A stretch of 64,000 bases of DNA from Spongospora subterranea f. sp. subterranea (taxonomy: Eukaryota; Endomyxa: Phytomyxea; Phytomyxea; Plasmodiophorida): contig JAUGWO010000083.1 in the NCBI GenBank assembly GCA_049724395.1, positions 27,710 to 91,709 on the forward strand, read 5' to 3'. Both the position numbers and the translations under genes were made by a program. Below, piece after piece: positions 47,901-59,399 of this stretch (within the stretch, counting starts at the first letter, position 1; every line of letters starts with the position of its first letter). The notes below the pieces were generated by a model. The model saw only the letters and a program-made list of their open reading frames with translations. It was not told the origin of the DNA and did no database searches.

Positions 47901-49614
47901 ATTCCATACAAACTTGAAGTCCATTATCGGAGTAACTGAGCCTCCATTTTAGGGACGTATGGTGCTGTCCGACGTTAATATTGATTACTTCGATCAGTTT
48001 ATGGAACCTTTCGAACAAAGATTCACTTTTTTGAATCAGCATAGTAACTTCCGAAGTGACGAGGTTTGTAGCGTTAACCATTATTCGCGTTAGCTAATAA
48101 CTTTCAGATTCGACGTTTGGGAATTGGCTTGACTAGAGATTTACGCGGTATTGTCCAATCCACTTACAACAAAGTGGCATATTGTATGTTCTTCGATTGG
48201 ATATACCCTAAATACTTCGGCCAAGTACTAAACGGAATCCCTGGTTAGCACAATAACCCGTATCTGATTGGTGTCTTGAATCAGGTTTTACGATTGCTTG
48301 AGAGCTTATGGGATGTCCCTTCTTGCGCTATACCGATATTGCGGTTTACTGCCGAGTTTGTGCACAATTGTACTCAGAGAATCACCTTCAGTCCGTCGCT
48401 TCCGAATGGAATTGTAATATTACATATTTGGTATTCTAACAGATCTGATTCTGATTTTCGTTTGTCAGATTCTGTTTCGCGAATCAAGCAAGATGATCTC
48501 CATATACGGCAATAGAATTTTATCGTGCACTGACCCGGTCTCTGATATATATAAAGATAGGTCTGGATAGGTTTGTTTTTGACATTCATTCAACTAATTG
48601 TGAATCAAGGTATAAAGGTATCGGTCTATGCATGGACATTCTATATAATGGGTTAAGCGGCGATTATGCAAATTTTGGTACGGGTTTTTAGCAATTCGTT
48701 TAATGTGGACCTGATTTCGCTTAGGTGTTTTCCGCCTCTATAACGATCCCTGTCTTCAGACTGCGTTCCATACCTGTATCAAGCTTGTACTATTATTTCC
48801 ACTTGCTGAGCTTTTGGCTTTCAAAAAGATATCGATGAAGTATTTTATTCTACTAGAAATATTATACCGGAACCATATGGACTTGTTCGTCCAACTGGAG
48901 ACTTCAATGTAACACGTAATTCCACTGAAGCACTCTGCGACTTACCATGGTTTAGTTTTCTTGCTCTGATTTCGTCATTATCCGATGGTGTGGCATCATT
49001 TGAACCTAAAATCTCATCATTGGCTGCTTCGGCCATCGATAATATTGCAACGTTTGTTTTTAAGGAAAAAAACAGGAAGATTGTGAGAGGACAGCCAGCA
49101 ACCTATTCACTTTTTGAGAAGCATATGGTATGTTGGTAACTGGTTATGCGCACCCCTTGGGTTGAATCAATGTTTCGCAGACACAATCGGGAAATATTTT
49201 CCCATCATTTATGCGCCTTCTTTTCGGAATGACCGTGTTTGAGTCAGTTCCGAATCATTGGTCGTTATCTCGGCCAGTCCTGAGCCTGATTTTGAACATG
49301 GAACAGGTATTTTGACTCTCTTTTAGATAAATTCAGAAATTCTTATGTCGATTACAGGCATTCTCTCAGTATAAGCAGGACCTGGTTCAAGCTCAGGCTG
49401 CTGATCTGCAGCCTTTGACGGCAGCGGCGCTTGATAAACTTATGGAAGGTACGATTGCAAACCACGTATCTACCAACACACATCAAACCGGATCCTTTGT
49501 ACCACAGGAGTACAGCCAACGCTGGATAATCGCAACAGAGACAAGTTTAGCCAAAACCTGACAGTCCTTCGAAACGAACTTCGGAAGTTTGCCATTAAAC
49601 CTTGTGCAGCGTGA
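44949..49614 (+). CDS. XPO7: exportin-7 (RanBP16), karyopherin-beta family
   Basis: Exportin-7 is a Ran-GTP-dependent transport receptor built of HEAT repeats. The first exon (44949-45075, MSIAESGLSSPG then LKQLEDLADAFYNSVDP) joins in phase to 45156-45415, where QCQLLLDHSQKPNALLLAAS, MRNYLLNYLA and FVQAAMIQ match the importin-beta N-terminal domain. The third exon starts at 45467 with MAKLGWMSF. Later blocks include SLSHCILGLRILTELVDEMN, LTLNCLSFDYIGT, NWEWVGSATHYLVTLWAR, LSWLIYVVGAVISG, FMQQFRKYAVN, LGIGLTRDLRGI and LRILTEL-type helices. It ends NLTVLRNELRKFA and a stop at 49612-49614. Roughly twenty short introns are needed. I did not fix every border, but family blocks occur in order along 4.6 kb. 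Confidence 0.93.
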
Positions 49615-49764
49615 TTCTGATTGACATGTCAATATATTCATCTAATACAGTGAGATTTTCGGTAAATTGTTTAATAATCGACAACATATGGCGCAACTGC
49701 AATTCCACCACGGCTTGGCATGGTCTTAATGCTGGCCCAGTTATGCCAGTCACCTGATTCTGCT

Positions 49765-50361
49765 TCATACCCTATGGATTCGTTGAAAACGAGCTACTTT
49801 GCTAGCAAAAAGGCACAAGAAGATACCTTGAATCGGGTCTTGAATATCTGGCGACATATCAGCATCTCCCGGGCTAAGGAACACATCAACATCATCAAGG
49901 GCGATAGGCACAGCCGGGCAAGGGATATTGACCACTCCTGGGTCGGGTATATGGTCAAGCCTTGATATGGGCATGGGCTGATCAGCGTGAATGCACCCTG
50001 GTATGGCGGCAGACCCGGTCAGCATCATGGTCTTGGGGACCTGACGCAGGGCGTCATCCCCGTCAAACTGCACATCGTATGATCTCTCCAATATGGTCCT
50101 CACCGTACATGGACGATATGTCAGAGTCCAATGACGACTTGAACCACTCCATTCATCATTCCATAATGCAAACCCGGCCCCTACAGATGTGGCCCCAATA
50201 AGAGAATATAATCGCGATGGATCAATATCGCTCTGAACACGATTAGAAGAGAGTTCACGCACAACCAACGACGAGTGCTGACGCTGAACAGAGCAAACCC
50301 GTATAAAGGACGGTTTAGAAGACGGAGGATTAGATGGGAGAGCGTATGCTGCGAGCATCAT
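49765..50361 (-). CDS. hypothetical protein, about 198 residues, possible mitochondrial targeting
   Basis: An intron-free frame from ATG 50361 starts MMLAAYALPSNPPSS, followed by basic residues (FIRVCSVQRQ) that could form a targeting peptide. A hydrophobic stretch (LYSLIGATSVGAGFALW) may be a membrane segment. The rest has WTLTYRPCTVRTILERSYDV and a long acidic/proline segment. No family is recognised. Confidence 0.5.
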   Translation of the reverse strand: MMLAAYALPSNPPSSKPSFIRVCSVQRQHSSLVVRELSSNRVQSDIDPSRLYSLIGATSVGAGFALWNDEWSGSSRHWTLTYRPCTVRTILERSYDVQFDGDDALRQVPKTMMLTGSAAIPGCIHADQPMPISRLDHIPDPGVVNIPCPAVPIALDDVDVFLSPGDADMSPDIQDPIQGIFLCLFASKVARFQRIHRV

Positions 50362-50540
50362 GATTAGGTTATATTGCAACGGAAGATGGCGCTTGTATTT
50401 GGATAATCATTTGTGATCGGTGAGATTGTGATCATCCCAGTTATTATTCCTCATGTGGCGCGGCCCGTCCTACACTTCACTACAGTACTGTACATGACAT
50501 TATAAACTGCGACTATAAAAGTGCGAGCGGTGTGTTTTAA

Positions 50541-50697
50541 AATAACACTCTCTGAATGAATAACACTCTCTGAATCAATCACACTCTCTGAATGAATCAC
50601 ACTCTCTGAATGAATAACACTCTCTCTGAATGAATAACACTCAATGAATAACACTCTCTGAAGGAATCGCACTCTCTGAATGAATAACACTCTCGTT
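50541..50697. repeat. 18-bp minisatellite, about 8-9 degenerate copies
   Basis: Units resemble AATAACACTCTCTGAATG with substitutions (AATCAC for AATAAC) and one shortened copy. An open frame on the minus strand through the array (SVIHSE repeats) is a by-product of the period being a multiple of three. Confidence 0.93.
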
Positions 50698-51220
50698 TTG
50701 TTCAAAAAAACGCTCTGTTTGTAGTACGGTTATTTATTTATGCAGATGAAGGAACTCAGAAACTACATCATTACAATCGCCTATCGCTAACACATTGCTG
50801 ATTACCTGATTCAATGTCTTATTGACCGTTGACGAGGTCGCCCAGTCCGTGGCGCAATAAAGACTCCATGACCGATTTCCTGAGACTCAAAATTCGACAC
50901 TGCAGGGGTTTTAAACGATATTCGGATTCAAGTTCAGCTTAGAATGAGGCGATAACAGTTCCAACTGTGTTCGTATGCTCAACAGTATACAGGCGGCAAC
51001 AAGGGTAGTTTATATTAAAACAGTTTTACCACTTTTATATGACAAAGGTGTATTAGCGTTGGTTCCCATAACGCCTAGATATCAACCAGTTATTTTCGCT
51101 AATGGGTAATATGTTGGCATTAATCCCAAACGGCGGAGAAGTACACAGTGCACATTCAATATCAGATTCATAAAGGCTCGTGTCGCAAAACCTCAGCTTT
51201 GCCGGTAACAATAAATGGGG
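50698..51220. other. spacer between two minisatellites
   Basis: No gene recognised. Confidence 0.5.
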
Positions 51221-51917
51221 AATATAGGCCTGGGCAAGGTAAGGTAATATAGGCCTGGGCCTGGGCAAGGTAAGGTAATATAGGCCTGGGCAAGGTAAGG
51301 TAATATAGGCCTGGGCAAGGTAAGGTAATATAGGCCTGGGCAAGGTAAGGTAATATAGGCCTGGGCAAGGTAAGGTAATATAGGCCTGGGCAAGGTAAGG
51401 TAATATAGGCCTGGGCAAGGTAAGGTAATATAGGCCTGGGCAAGGTAAGGTAATATAGGCCTGGGCAAGGTAAGGTAATATAGGCCTGGGCAAGGTAAGG
51501 TAATATAGGCCTGGGCAAGGTAAGGTAATATAGGCCTGGGCAAGGTAAGGTAATATAGGCCTGGGCAAGGTAAGGTAATATAGGCCTGGGCAAGGTAAGG
51601 TAATATAGGCCTGGGCAAGGTAAGGTAATATAGGCCTGGGCAAGGTAAGGTAATATAGGCCTGGGCAAGGTAAGGTAATATAGGCCTGGGCAAGGTAAGG
51701 TAATATAGGCCTGGGCAAGGTAAGGTAATATAGGCCTGGGCAAGGTAAGGTAATATAGGCCTGGGCAAGGTAAGGTAATATAGGCCTGGGCAAGGTAAGG
51801 TAATATAGGCCTGGGCAAGGTAAGGTAATATAGGCCTGGGCAAGGTAAGGTAATATAGGCCTGGGCAAGGTAAGGTAATATAGGCCTGGGCAAGGTAAGG
51901 TAATATAGGCCTGGGCA
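51221..51917. repeat. 25-bp minisatellite, about 27 nearly identical copies, with an inverted unit at its end
   Basis: The unit starts TAGGCCTGGGCAAGG and is 25 bp long; one early copy carries an extra six bases (CCTGGG). Copies are otherwise almost identical. Because 25 is not a multiple of three, every minus frame stays open and yields spurious ORFs of 241-300 residues. Directly after the array, 51914-51948 holds a diverged unit in reverse orientation (CCCTGCCCAGGCCTA). Confidence 0.97.
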
Positions 51918-51948
51918 TTACCTTTTACCCTACCCTGCCCAGGCCTAC

Positions 51949-52085
51949 AGTACATGGAGGAACAGTTGAGATGACAGAAATGTGCGTCAAACTGGGTAAT
52001 ACAGTACCATAGTGTCGGCTGTCAGTGACATCGGCCTCCGATACAGTTTTATCACCCCCGCGACCTCCTAATCCCATTTATCAAA
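51949..52085. other. upstream region of the TTC1-like gene
   Basis: Short non-repetitive spacer between the minisatellite and the gene's ATG at 52086. Confidence 0.5.
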
Positions 52086-52814
52086 ATGTCCAACACAGAA
52101 AACACCCCCAATAACGCCCCAGATAGCGGCGATGATAGGGCAGAAGCAGAGAAGGATGTTGGAAACCGTCTGTTTGCAGGAGGGGATTATGCCAATGCCA
52201 AGCAGCACTATCTTACGGCCATAGAAATATGCCAATTGCCGGCTTCTCCTGTTGCCGCTGCGTGCCATTGCAACATCGCTGCTTGCGCCTTAGCTGAGGC
52301 AGATTACGAATTAGTTAAGCCGCGTCAAATCAACGTCGTGGCTTTTATGCTAACACTCGTACTTAGGCGATTCATCATTGCTCGGAAGCGCTCAATATCG
52401 ACCCAGAGTACGTAAAGGCTTTGGTCAGGCGTTCGAAAGCGTATGAATCTCTTCATAAATACGAGGACGCGATAACTGGTAATCATATGTAATGATCGTC
52501 ATGATTGCCCTCATAGTTTTTAATAGATATCGAGACGCTAATCACCAAAGTTAAGGGAGATGTTTATTATTCAAAGGAACTTGATCGACTAAAAAGAGAT
52601 AAATCTCAATGGGATCAGGCGCAGCAAGCCGAAATGATTGGTAATCATCATCTTGTCATTGGTCTTTACAGTGCGCAAAATTGAACCTGCCGTTTCAGAG
52701 AAGTTAAAAGACATGGGCAACAGCCTTTTAGGAAAATTTGGAATGAGCTTAGATAATTTCAAGGCTACGAAAGACCCTAACTCTGGATCATATAGTATTA
52801 ATTTCCAACAATAA
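52086..52814 (+). CDS. TTC1: TTC1-like tetratricopeptide repeat co-chaperone
   Basis: TTC1-type proteins carry three TPRs and bind Hsp70/Hsp90-type chaperones. Four exons give one frame. Exon 1 (from ATG 52086) has EKDVGNRLFAGGDYANAKQH and CHCNIAACALAEADYEL. Exon 2 has AIHHCSEALNIDPEYVKALV and RRSKAYESLHKYEDAI. Exon 3 is helical with DKSQWDQAQQAEM. Exon 4 has KLKDMGNSLLGKFGMSLDNF and ends SGSYSINFQQ, a C-terminal block diagnostic of TTC1 in other eukaryotes. Introns are about 30-55 nt with GT-AG ends. The gene starts 137 bases after the 25-bp minisatellite. Confidence 0.9.
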
Positions 52815-53621
52815 AAGCGGGCATAGTCCAGGTCAATGCAACTTTCTCCCATATTTTCTTTTTCGAAATCTGTCAAAGTTTTCTGGCAAATCGTGTCCTC
52901 CTCGTTTAACAGTGTCTCTGGTTTTTCAGGAAAACCGGGTCAGCATATTACAAAATCCATATATGCCGATTTCCGACACCTTTTTTTGTATTCTCCGCCC
53001 AACTTGATCCGCGTTATATAGCGGCTCCTTTCGCTGCTTAATCCGACGACTTATTGTTTCCGACGGGCATTACACTCGTCAACGATTTTCGGATGCTTTT
53101 TTAGGCATTCATTGAACTTCCACCGGGGAAAATAACATCTCGTAGAACCTCGTCCATTATTGGTGATGTTGGACAAACGCTGATTTTACTACGATGAGTC
53201 AGTGTGGACGATCCATCTATGATTATATTATCGATCGTTGAACGGTTTAGTCTGGGGTGCAATACTGTAGTTCAAATGGGAAACAAACGCCAGAGGGTGA
53301 ATTTGAAATATCGCTTTCCCCAATACAATGTATTTCTTAGTGACACGTTTGATAAATGTTCAGCGACATTAAGATACTCAAATTCGCAATGCGAGCTATT
53401 AAGCAAGTGTACAGAATCTTTGGTACTAACGATCGCATTAACTGTAATCTATCTTTGATCTAATAAACAGCGCCTAGGTTCTCTGCGTCAACCAACGCTT
53501 GCGGAACCTGCATAAAACGTTTTTAGCAAATCACCTGGCCTGCAACCACCGCCAGACGAACTAACTGAACCAATCTAAATGAATGGACGAACACGCATCG
53601 CGATAACCGTCGCAGATTTCA
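52815..53621. other. uncharacterised stretch before the gypsy element
   Basis: Frames on the plus strand (52836-53021, 53204-53458) and a minus-strand piece at about 53150-53050 (RWKFNECLKKHPKIVDEC then a stop) have some coding character, but no family is assignable. I could not find a direct repeat here matching the sequence after 58214, so a 5' LTR is not identified. Confidence 0.35.
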
Positions 53622-54660
53622 ATGCAAACGAGAAGCTCAAACACGCCAGGACCAGATGACCAGGCATCAACAGATAACCAAGCATCAGCTATCAACCAAC
53701 AAAATTACATCAGCTCGTACACCGCTATTTTCCCGCTACAGCCACCAGTTTTAAAACAGTTTGATTCCAAATCAATTGCTGTATTCCGCCGAGAACGGGA
53801 AGTCTATCTTTCGCTGATAAAGGAAAGAAAGGAGATTCACGGACGACGTAAATGCTGTATCCTTAAAAAGCTGCTTCGATCTTAGCAAGCTCAAAGCCAT
53901 TGCAAAGTACGTACTTAAGAAGCCCAACAATGAGATAACGGATACAGATCTGGACGGATATCTCAAAGATCTCCAAGAGCAGACTAACAAGCTATGTCCC
54001 CAGGACATTGACGAAGCGATCAAAAAAAAAATGAGTCTGACGAAAAAGAACCCTGCCGAGCGAGGTCTGGCATATTTCACCAAATTCGATAATTTTATTG
54101 AAGACAACAGTCTTCAACACATCTCAAAGAACAAAAAAGGATAAAGCGAAAGATCAAATACCTGCGAGCCGGAGTTCGACCGGCGACTCTACACGACATG
54201 ATCGAACACGCGATCAAGTTCGGAGATGAGCAGAAAGCAGAAGCCGATGAGGCAAAATTTTTCGAGTTATTATCTACAAAAGCCAAACAACAGCACGAGG
54301 TACATCTGCTCACTGAGAAGCCTCGCCATAAAGATACTGGTAATTACACCAACAGATTATCTGAACAACGAAAGCAGTCTGATGGAAATGCCAAGAGTTC
54401 TAACCAACAGCGCCCGATACAGCAGCCATTCCCGGCAACACACAATTCCACCATTAGTACGGGCATACCAGCCGCTACCATGGAACGATATGGAAACAGG
54501 AAACCACCTGATGGAGGTGTCTGTTCTGTGGAGGGGACCATTGGCTACACGTCTGTACTAAATGTACTCCTGCCGAACGCAAAGCTGCGTTCGAGAAACT
54601 GAACAACCGCCCGGCCCAAACCAAACGCCTGATAGCTACGTCAGATTACAGCGACAGTAA
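53622..54660 (+). pseudogene. gypsy gag-like region with zinc knuckle
   Basis: The first frame (53622-53885) begins MQTRSSNTPGPDDQAS and breaks near 53885. Later frames carry MSLTKKNPAERGLAYF (about 54030) and RAGVRPATLHDMIEHAIKF (about 54165-54220), a capsid-like helical end. At about 54508-54546 the third frame has CLFCGGDHWLHVC, a C-x2-C-x3-H-x4-C zinc knuckle. At least two frame changes separate these parts, so gag is not translatable as it stands. Confidence 0.8.
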
Positions 54661-55101
54661 TCGGGTCTGTTAGAGAATCGAGTAAGTCTTCCGTTCGAAC
54701 TGGGCGATGGCTCATATAAGACAACCATCTCACGAAGGATGCTACAAGAAATAACTGATGAAGGACCAGTGCTAATTGAGTCACTAAATCCATTATCAAA
54801 ATGCAAGTTGGCGACTACCGAAAACTTTGCTACCATACGACAAGTGGCCCACCTGGACCTAACCCTAATCACTAAAGCAAGAACAGCCAGATTCCGGTCT
54901 GTATCTTGCAATGTCACAGATGAAGACATGGAAACAGTCCTCATTGGTAAGCCCCAACTACGAAAACTGGGTATTGACCCCGAAGCACTATTAGAAGAAT
55001 TGCTGTCGAGCGCGACCGATAACGACATCCTGATGCCACTCTCGGAAATGGCGTCAATGAATGCTCAAGAGGTACCTCAATCTAACCAGAACCCGGTTTG
55101 A
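54661..55101 (+). pseudogene. gypsy protease-like and linker region
   Basis: The frame at 54739-55101 has GPVLIESLNPL, a conserved-looking strand region and VLIGKPQLRKLGIDPEALLE, which matches the segment after retropepsin in gypsy polyproteins. The catalytic D-S/T-G of retropepsin was not seen upstream, so the protease itself is missing, altered or out of frame. Confidence 0.55.
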
Positions 55102-55937
55102 TTACGATATTCCAATCGGGAACGATGACGATCTCAACACCAAAAAGGCAATCGACGATATGGTGAACAGGGCCATTTCAAGTGGAATTCCGTGCACGAC
55201 AAGCCAGACCTACTCAAGTTAGTGTCCAGTTTTGATGTTTGGCGAACCAGCCTTGGGAATGATCCTCCAGCCAAAGTCACGCCACAACGTCTACACCGAA
55301 AAGTTGACGCAAAGCACTTTCTGCTGTAAATTACGACGCTATCCAATACCCTATCAAACCTTTTTGCATGAACACACACAGGCACTAGAAAAGGAGAATT
55401 ACGTCTACAGTAATCCTCGCAGTCGAGATGCATCAGCCGCATTAGTTATACCAAACCAGGTAATAGAGGATATCGTATGACAGTCGATACTGTAGAAATT
55501 AACAAGTCGATCGAACCCATCGTATGGCCGATACCGCATATCGACATTGTCCTCGGATATCATCGTAACGCGACGTCACATATTCTTTTAGACTGTTTCA
55601 AAGGATATTGCCAATTCCCGCTCCACACCGGGTCGCAAGAGATGTGTTCCTTTATGACACATGAAGCTGTTTTACTCCACGACGACTGATCCAGGGGATC
55701 GTGGACTCAGTGGCGACATTTCAAGCCGGGATGCAAGAGGTTCTGCAGAACTCACTATACGTCTGCGCTCTGTTATGGCTCGATAATGTTCTGGGTTATG
55801 CCACGAAGGATTCTGCCTTGGACCATATGACGGTGCCGAAAAAACTCCTCCAGGCGATGGCGACGGCTGGAATCAAATGTAATCCAGATCGGTGCAACCT
55901 TATACGGATGTCGCGAAGTGGACAGGACACAGTATAA
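55102..55937 (+). pseudogene. gypsy reverse transcriptase, broken, with altered catalytic site
   Basis: Fingers and palm blocks are recognisable in several frames: RRYPIPYQTFLHEHTQALEK, then NPRSRDASAALVIP, EPIVWPIPHIDIVLGY, LLDCFKGYCQFPLH and FQAGMQEVLQNSLY. The catalytic box reads WLDNVLGYA, where related elements have WLDD; the second aspartate is asparagine. A stop separates 55689 from 55701. Activity is not expected. RNase H remnants follow at about 56200-56560 (LFPDASQECWSAVLTQ and EQRHEL). Confidence 0.85.
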
Positions 55938-56568
55938 CTCCACAAGGAGTCGCTTACGACGACTCTTTCATTCAAGTTCTTGTTCACATGACACCACCAA
56001 ACCGAGGTGATGCGCTTTGAACTGGATCCGGCGTAACGTTCCCAACTTCGCTCAACTGATTCATCCACTTCAGAAGCTGTTATTAGCCGCAACCCGTGTT
56101 GCCAAAAGTTGCAAGAAATCAGCACTACGAAGAGTTCTTCTGAGCGATATTGGATGGGGAACGACTCATGTTGAGAGTTTTCATAACATTAGGGATCGGA
56201 TTTCAAATCTGATACGTCTTGCACATCCGAAAGACGATTGGCTAGCTTGTCTGTTCCCAGACGCATCTCAAGAATGTTGGTCAGCAGTACTCACTCAAAT
56301 CCCACCAGCCAACTGCCATCTACCAGTAGCGGAACAACGACATGAGCTTTAGCCTGTATTTCTGGCACCTTCCGAGCAAACAGCCTCCGCTGGGCCATTA
56401 TAGAAAAAGAAGGTTATCCTATAATTGAAGGAATATTTCGCCTTCGACATTTCCTTATTCGATCAACGCCTTCCGAGTTTTTACCGATCACCGTAATCTG
56501 ATATATATATTCAACGCAACAAATCGCAGCGCCAATCTTGCTCGACACACAGCTGATCGACTTGAACG

Positions 56569-57760
56569 ATGGCAGTTGCAGATTGCCAACATAACCTTAC
56601 ATCATTAACCATATTGAAGGAGAACAGAACGTGTGGGGCGACCTTTTTCAATCGATGGGGAGCACCGTGTCCAATCAGTGCCCAGATGAAATCATTGCAA
56701 GCACCTGTTCTAATTCAACCACTTTCTGCTGATTTTGTCTGGCCATCCCTGGATCAAATTGTAGCAGCTCAGCTTTTAAATCTTGCTGAACAGTCCATCA
56801 ACAGGGAGTCATCTATCATTGCTGACGAACAGGAAATCAAATTCAATAAAACTGATGGTCTATGGAAGACCATTGCTAATGATCGAATTTGGATCCCAAT
56901 TCAGCCGGGCTGTAATTTCGCTTTGGGCATCGTCGTCTTCGCCCACAGTGGCCTTGCAGGTCATCAATCGAAGGAGAGAACACTCCGGTCTATTCATTCT
57001 GTTTTTTGGTGGAAGGGAATGACAGAGTATATTGTAGGCATTGTCGAAAAATGCCTTCACTGCGTTCGCCTACGAGGGAATGTGGTCCCACGTCCGTTTG
57101 GGCATGCAATTCATGTGACCAGACCCAATCAAGTAATTCATTATGATTTTTTGTTCATCGCAAAATCACCCAGGAAATCATCACACAACTTTGTTTATGT
57201 TCTCGTTATCAAAGACGACCTGAGTCAGTTCATTGAGTTAATTTTATGCGTATTTGCCGACCACTTTGCAACAGTCAATGGCCTCATTGACTGGTGTAAA
57301 AGGTTTGGCATCGTGTTCACACATGTATCTGACCAGGGCTCCCACTTCAAGAACCAAGTGGTAGCAGAACTATGCTCTCGCCATCATATTAACCATCATT
57401 TTACTACTGCATATTCTCCATGGGCGAACGGAACCGTTGAAGTCGTGAACAAGCTTTTACTTCATGTTCTTCGTGCGCTCATATATGAATTCCGGTTGTC
57501 ATTTCATGATTGGCCCTATGTACTTCCATTAGTCAATATGGCTCTAAATCATCGTGCATATTGGTTTCGCTCCAGTCACTATAATGACCGGCCTCCAACC
57601 CTCAACGTTAATCTCCACTATCTTTATCGAACCTCTTAACCAGATCGTGGATATCCCATTGACATCTCAAGCAGTTCATGATATTACTACTGATCTAGCT
57701 GCAGCGTGCGATATCATCCACCGTCAAGTCGTCAGTAAATTGACTCGTTAACGTGGCGCA
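56569..57760 (+). pseudogene. gypsy integrase, frame largely open
   Basis: This frame carries the zinc-binding H2C2 segment (HSGLAGH, then CLHC) and the catalytic core with D in IHYDFL, D in VSDQGSHF and E in NGTVEVVNK, the expected D,D-35-E order. WPYVLPLVNMALNHR follows, as in gypsy integrases. The frame breaks near 57560 and continues in the next frame. It is the best-preserved part of the element, but the broken polymerase makes autonomous movement unlikely. Confidence 0.88.
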
Positions 57761-57887
57761 TCTCGGGCTAAACAGCGAAACATCGTCCCCATAAACTTCG
57801 AAATAGGAGATTACGTCTTGGTCGCGGCCAATTGAACCGCACAAAACGCCATAAACTCTCTGAACCATCAATGAATATGTTTATCAG

Positions 57888-58214
57888 GTGAAAGATCTTA
57901 TTTCATCCCATATTACAGATGTGCATGCCTGTCGTCTAAAAATATATCATGACTCACACATAAACATAACGCAGGCCATCTATGAACAAATTGCCCATGA
58001 TGGGCATGGGCATTTCGTGAAGAGCCTGAGCGACATCCGCCAAAACATCGCATCGGGCGATGTTGAAGTCCAAGTACAATGGGCCGGATTAAAAGAGCAG
58101 GATACAACCTGGGAGCCTATAGCGTCAATCAAAGACGATGTCCCTATCCTGCTTAAACAGTTTCTACTGAAACGGTCCAACCCGATAATACTTTCTTGCA
58201 TACAAGATTTTTGA
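57888..58214 (+). pseudogene. C-terminal chromodomain of the gypsy element
   Basis: The end of the frame has VEVQVQWAGLKEQDTTWEP, then a short linker and VPILLKQFLL, the three strands and final helix of a chromodomain. Its position after integrase marks the element as a chromovirus. The remnants at 3863-4370 carry the same domain. Confidence 0.85.
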
Positions 58215-58579
58215 AAAATCAACTGCGCAAGTCACGAATCGACGAGATGCTGGCGGCGATCGATCGTGTTGCTGGTGGTGGGGAGTCGGCTGGCACCAAG
58301 GGTGACAGTCTAGGGATGCCTGGCGGGGTAGTCTTCCTGACGATGACTAGAACTCTGAAGTGTCAGCTGCACTCCCAATTTCCTCTGAGTCTTCAGAGCG
58401 GGCCAAATTTTAGAACAGCCGTCAAAAGCTGTTCTCGCCGTTCATTGAATACTTATCATTGGTATGAGATGAGCGGACAGGTCCTTGTTGTCAATTCCTG
58501 CACTGACGGAAAATATTTTGGAAGTCGGTACTTTACTGACAGAAAAATTATTAGAAGTCGGTGCTGTATGAATGACTCA

Positions 58580-58729
58580 ACCGACAATACTACCATTTAC
58601 TGGTGGCTATCCGACAATATTACCATTCTTTGGTGGCAATCCGACAATACCACCATTTATTGGTGGCAAACTGACAACACGACCATTAATTGGTGGCAAT
58701 CTGACAATAAAACCATTTATAGGTGGCAA
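58580..58729 (+). repeat. five 30-bp tandem units with internal hairpin potential in the LINE leader
   Basis: Five consecutive 30-bp units have the form (T/A)CYGACAAT, then ACCATTTATTGGTGGCAA with variation. Within a unit ACCA and TGGT can pair around an AT-rich loop. Read in frame they encode a ten-residue repeat with DNTTIYWWQ. Tandem monomers at a LINE 5' end are often promoter repeats, so this may be regulatory rather than protein-coding. Confidence 0.9.
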
Positions 58730-59399
58730 TGGCCAAAAGGAACACTAGTGACACTGAAACTATACTGGAAGTACAATGCCGTCATTTGGTGGAAACTACT
58801 GGTTAAGACGAAATATGGTCCCATTAACAGGGCCAAACAAGGGCCACAATTAACATCAACAACTATTAACAAGACTTTGACAGGAACAGTATACACGCCA
58901 AGTAATTGCACTTTTTGGTGGAAGCATAAGCGAACGACAACAACAAAAACACGGAATAATGCTCCTAATAATAATGACATACAAACGCACAGAAGTAAGA
59001 GCAACACACATAAGAGGACACAAAACATTAATGAAACACATAATACTGACAAAAGTAAAACAATTAAGACAACACTACGACAAAATTACATAGGGATAAT
59101 GAATGCAGACGTGACAAATAATATCAGCACAATGAACGAATCCACAATAAGTAACGTCCCACAGATGACTAAAGGCCGTTGTATTAGGGGAATCGGCATA
59201 CTATACGTGCCAGTGTCGCTCTCAAAATACATCCGTGGCGCAATTAAACCACGAACAGAAACGCTTCATCTAGGCATCATGCAGGACGTTCCAATGGAGA
59301 CCGAAACCAACAAGGAACAAACAATAGGAAGAAAACATCCCAGGGACAGGGCAACCACATCTAATGCAACATACGATAAGACCAAAAAGATGAAGGACA

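Larger units (their letters stand above)
53622..58214 (+). mobile_element. Ty3/gypsy chromovirus-type retrotransposon, decayed, LTRs not found
   Basis: Order along the plus strand is gag, protease-like region, reverse transcriptase, RNase H, integrase and chromodomain, which defines the Ty3/gypsy class. Many frame breaks and stops interrupt gag and the polymerase, while the integrase frame remains open for more than 1 kb. No pair of direct repeats flanking the element was found: the 3' side passes straight into a LINE. Either LTRs are lost or too diverged to see by eye. A gag relic of the same family is at 12554-12840. Confidence 0.9.

Noticed and set aside
50451-50705. Minus-strand ORF with SVIHSE repeats
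   Set aside because: It only reflects the 18-bp minisatellite, whose period is a multiple of three.
51053-51955. ORFs of 241-300 residues rich in LPRPILPYLAQAYIT on the minus strand
   Set aside because: They are translations of the 25-bp minisatellite; all three frames stay open, so they carry no evidence of coding.
53100-58500. LTRs flanking the gypsy element
   Set aside because: I compared sequence before 53622 with sequence after 58214 by eye and found no direct repeat; a computed self-alignment could still reveal diverged LTRs.
58580-58729. CRISPR-like array from regularly spaced repeats
   Set aside because: Units are contiguous with no variable spacers, and the genome is eukaryotic.
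58717-59052. Minus-strand ORF with hydrophobic leucine/valine runs inside the LINE
   Set aside because: It is the antisense of an A/C-rich coding strand, which naturally gives hydrophobic residues; no family similarity.
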